Part shown: one piece after another, positions 63,285-64,000 of the stretch
Layout of the letters: every line of letters begins with the position of its first letter
How positions within the stretch are numbered: the first letter of the stretch is position 1
From: Bacteroidota bacterium
GTDB lineage: Bacteria > Bacteroidota > Bacteroidia > Flavobacteriales > Flavobacteriaceae
DNA: 64,000 nt
Direction: 5' to 3'
Assembly: GCA_022562895.1 (NCBI GenBank)
Contig: JADFOK010000007.1
Coordinates: 1-64,000, forward strand
Notes under the pieces: generated by a model
The model's database searches: none
What the model saw: only the letters and a program-made list of their open reading frames with translations
Told to the model about the DNA's origin: nothing
Position numbers and translations under genes: made by a program

Positions 63285-64000
63285 ATGAGTCAAACGACAT
63301 ATAAAGCGTTTTTGGTAATATTGGTGATTTCATTATCCATGGCTGAGGTTGAATTATCATTTGTATGTTCTGTGTTAATAGCAATATTATGTTTTAAAAA
63401 TAAATTTTCTAAAAGTCTTGCCGTAGTTGTTTGCTTACTGTTTGTATTGGTATTAATAGGGTGTTTTAATATTTTTTATTATCAAGGCCTCTTTTACGAT
63501 TATTTGAGAGACTTAATTTATTATTTAAGACCCATTACGGTATTAATTGCGGCTTATTTAATTGTAATAAATATAAAAGACAAAAAATCGTTCTTTAACA
63601 TATTAGTCATTATGGGTTTTGTATTCGCAACGCTGCATCTATTAAGAATTTCGGTTCATTTAGGGGACTTTAGTTTTGATACAACTTATATAAGAAACGA
63701 ATATGGAAGATATAATCATGTAGAATTAATTGCTTTAGTTATTCTTTTTTGTATCAAGGATATAGGAGTAAAAAAAAGCAGGTTTAAGATATTTTATAAG
63801 TTCTTTCTTTTTTGTCTAATATTTTCTTTTATCCTTTATTTTTCTAGAACAATGCTCCTTGTTTTAGTTTTAATGGTATTAGGATATAGAGGATATTTAA
63901 AGTTAAATCAAAAAGGAGTGGTTGCTTTGTTCTTGGGACTAATATTTGTTTCAGGATTTGTACTATTTCTTAACCAATATGAGCCTTCTGGAAAGACAAG
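63285..64000 (+). CDS. O-antigen polymerase-like (Wzy) membrane protein, truncated by window edge
   Basis: ATG at 63285 directly follows the GT4 stop. The frame is open to the window end (about 239 residues visible). It encodes about seven hydrophobic helices with a polar loop (about 125-145, DFSFDTTYIRNEYGRYNH), typical of the first half of the O-antigen ligase/polymerase family. No stop is seen. Context (rfb genes, Wzz, Wzx, glycosyltransferase) supports Wzy; the C-terminal half must be checked outside the window. Confidence 0.7.
   Translation, partial: MSQTTYKAFLVILVISLSMAEVELSFVCSVLIAILCFKNKFSKSLAVVVCLLFVLVLIGCFNIFYYQGLFYDYLRDLIYYLRPITVLIAAYLIVINIKDKKSFFNILVIMGFVFATLHLLRISVHLGDFSFDTTYIRNEYGRYNHVELIALVILFCIKDIGVKKSRFKIFYKFFLFCLIFSFILYFSRTMLLVLVLMVLGYRGYLKLNQKGVVALFLGLIFVSGFVLFLNQYEPSGKT

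Noticed and set aside
1..64000. CRISPR arrays, rRNA operons, prophage or insertion sequence transposases
   Set aside because: No regularly spaced repeats, rRNA sequence or transposase motifs were found in the window.

Overview
The window looks like a chromosomal segment of an AT-rich Bacteroidota, most likely a marine Flavobacteriaceae. The reasons are TAnnTTTG -7 promoter boxes in place of sigma70-type -10 boxes, few Shine-Dalgarno sequences, a TonB-dependent receptor with an N-terminal carboxypeptidase-regulatory-like domain, a DUF4175 protein, a DUF4837 lipoprotein, a bacterial GH3 protein, a DUF6909-like protein and Bacteroidota-type subtilase and M1 peptidases. Nothing in the window names the species. 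|| Layout. 1-3.3 kb is an accessory patch of small secreted proteins of unknown function. It holds two paralogues in opposite orientation, a 97-bp direct repeat and a tail-anchored 57-aa protein, and it lies against the 3' end of a CAT-anticodon tRNA. At 3.5-3.6 kb the first 29 nt of that tRNA recur, split by two 29-nt GC-rich palindromic elements. 3.6-11.4 kb carries housekeeping genes (mce, rbfA, a LolC/E-like permease, dusB, a TonB-dependent receptor, lepA). 11.4-15.6 kb has a small lipoprotein and two divergent cation:proton antiporters with RCK domains. 15.6-23.1 kb is a plus-strand run: an MBL-fold hydrolase, a subtilase lipoprotein, an M1 peptidase, a MOSC-domain pseudogene, rnpA, an S41 protease and a fatty acid hydroxylase-type enzyme. 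23.1-24.9 kb is a minus-strand operon (rpiB, CDF transporter, ElaA-like GNAT). A roughly 450-bp, very AT-rich gene-free gap follows; it is a candidate replication origin. 25.4-38.2 kb holds a DUF2007-like gene, rnr, a LysE-type transporter, tRNA-Cys, folB, glnS, a coupled acyltransferase/alkaline-phosphatase-fold pair, an SPFH protein, two secreted unknowns and gltX. 38.3-53 kb holds DUF4175, ybeY, a perfect parS site, mnmG, a methyltransferase, holB, pgk, an MltD-like transglycosylase, DUF4837, tatA, an M23 peptidase and GH3. From 53 kb come a DUF6909-like protein and a surface-polysaccharide locus (rfbBACD, Wzz-like, Wzx, two sulfotransferases, a GT4 glycosyltransferase, and a Wzy-like ORF cut by the window edge). 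|| How it fits together. rnpA, mnmG and the exact parS site (TGTTCCACGTGAAACA) all suggest the window is close to the chromosome origin. From 25.7 kb rightward most genes are on the plus strand, as expected for a leading strand running away from an origin near 25 kb. Several genes serve the envelope: lipoprotein sorting, peptidoglycan hydrolysis, surface decoration, and a dTDP-rhamnose pathway feeding a polysaccharide that is probably sulfated.
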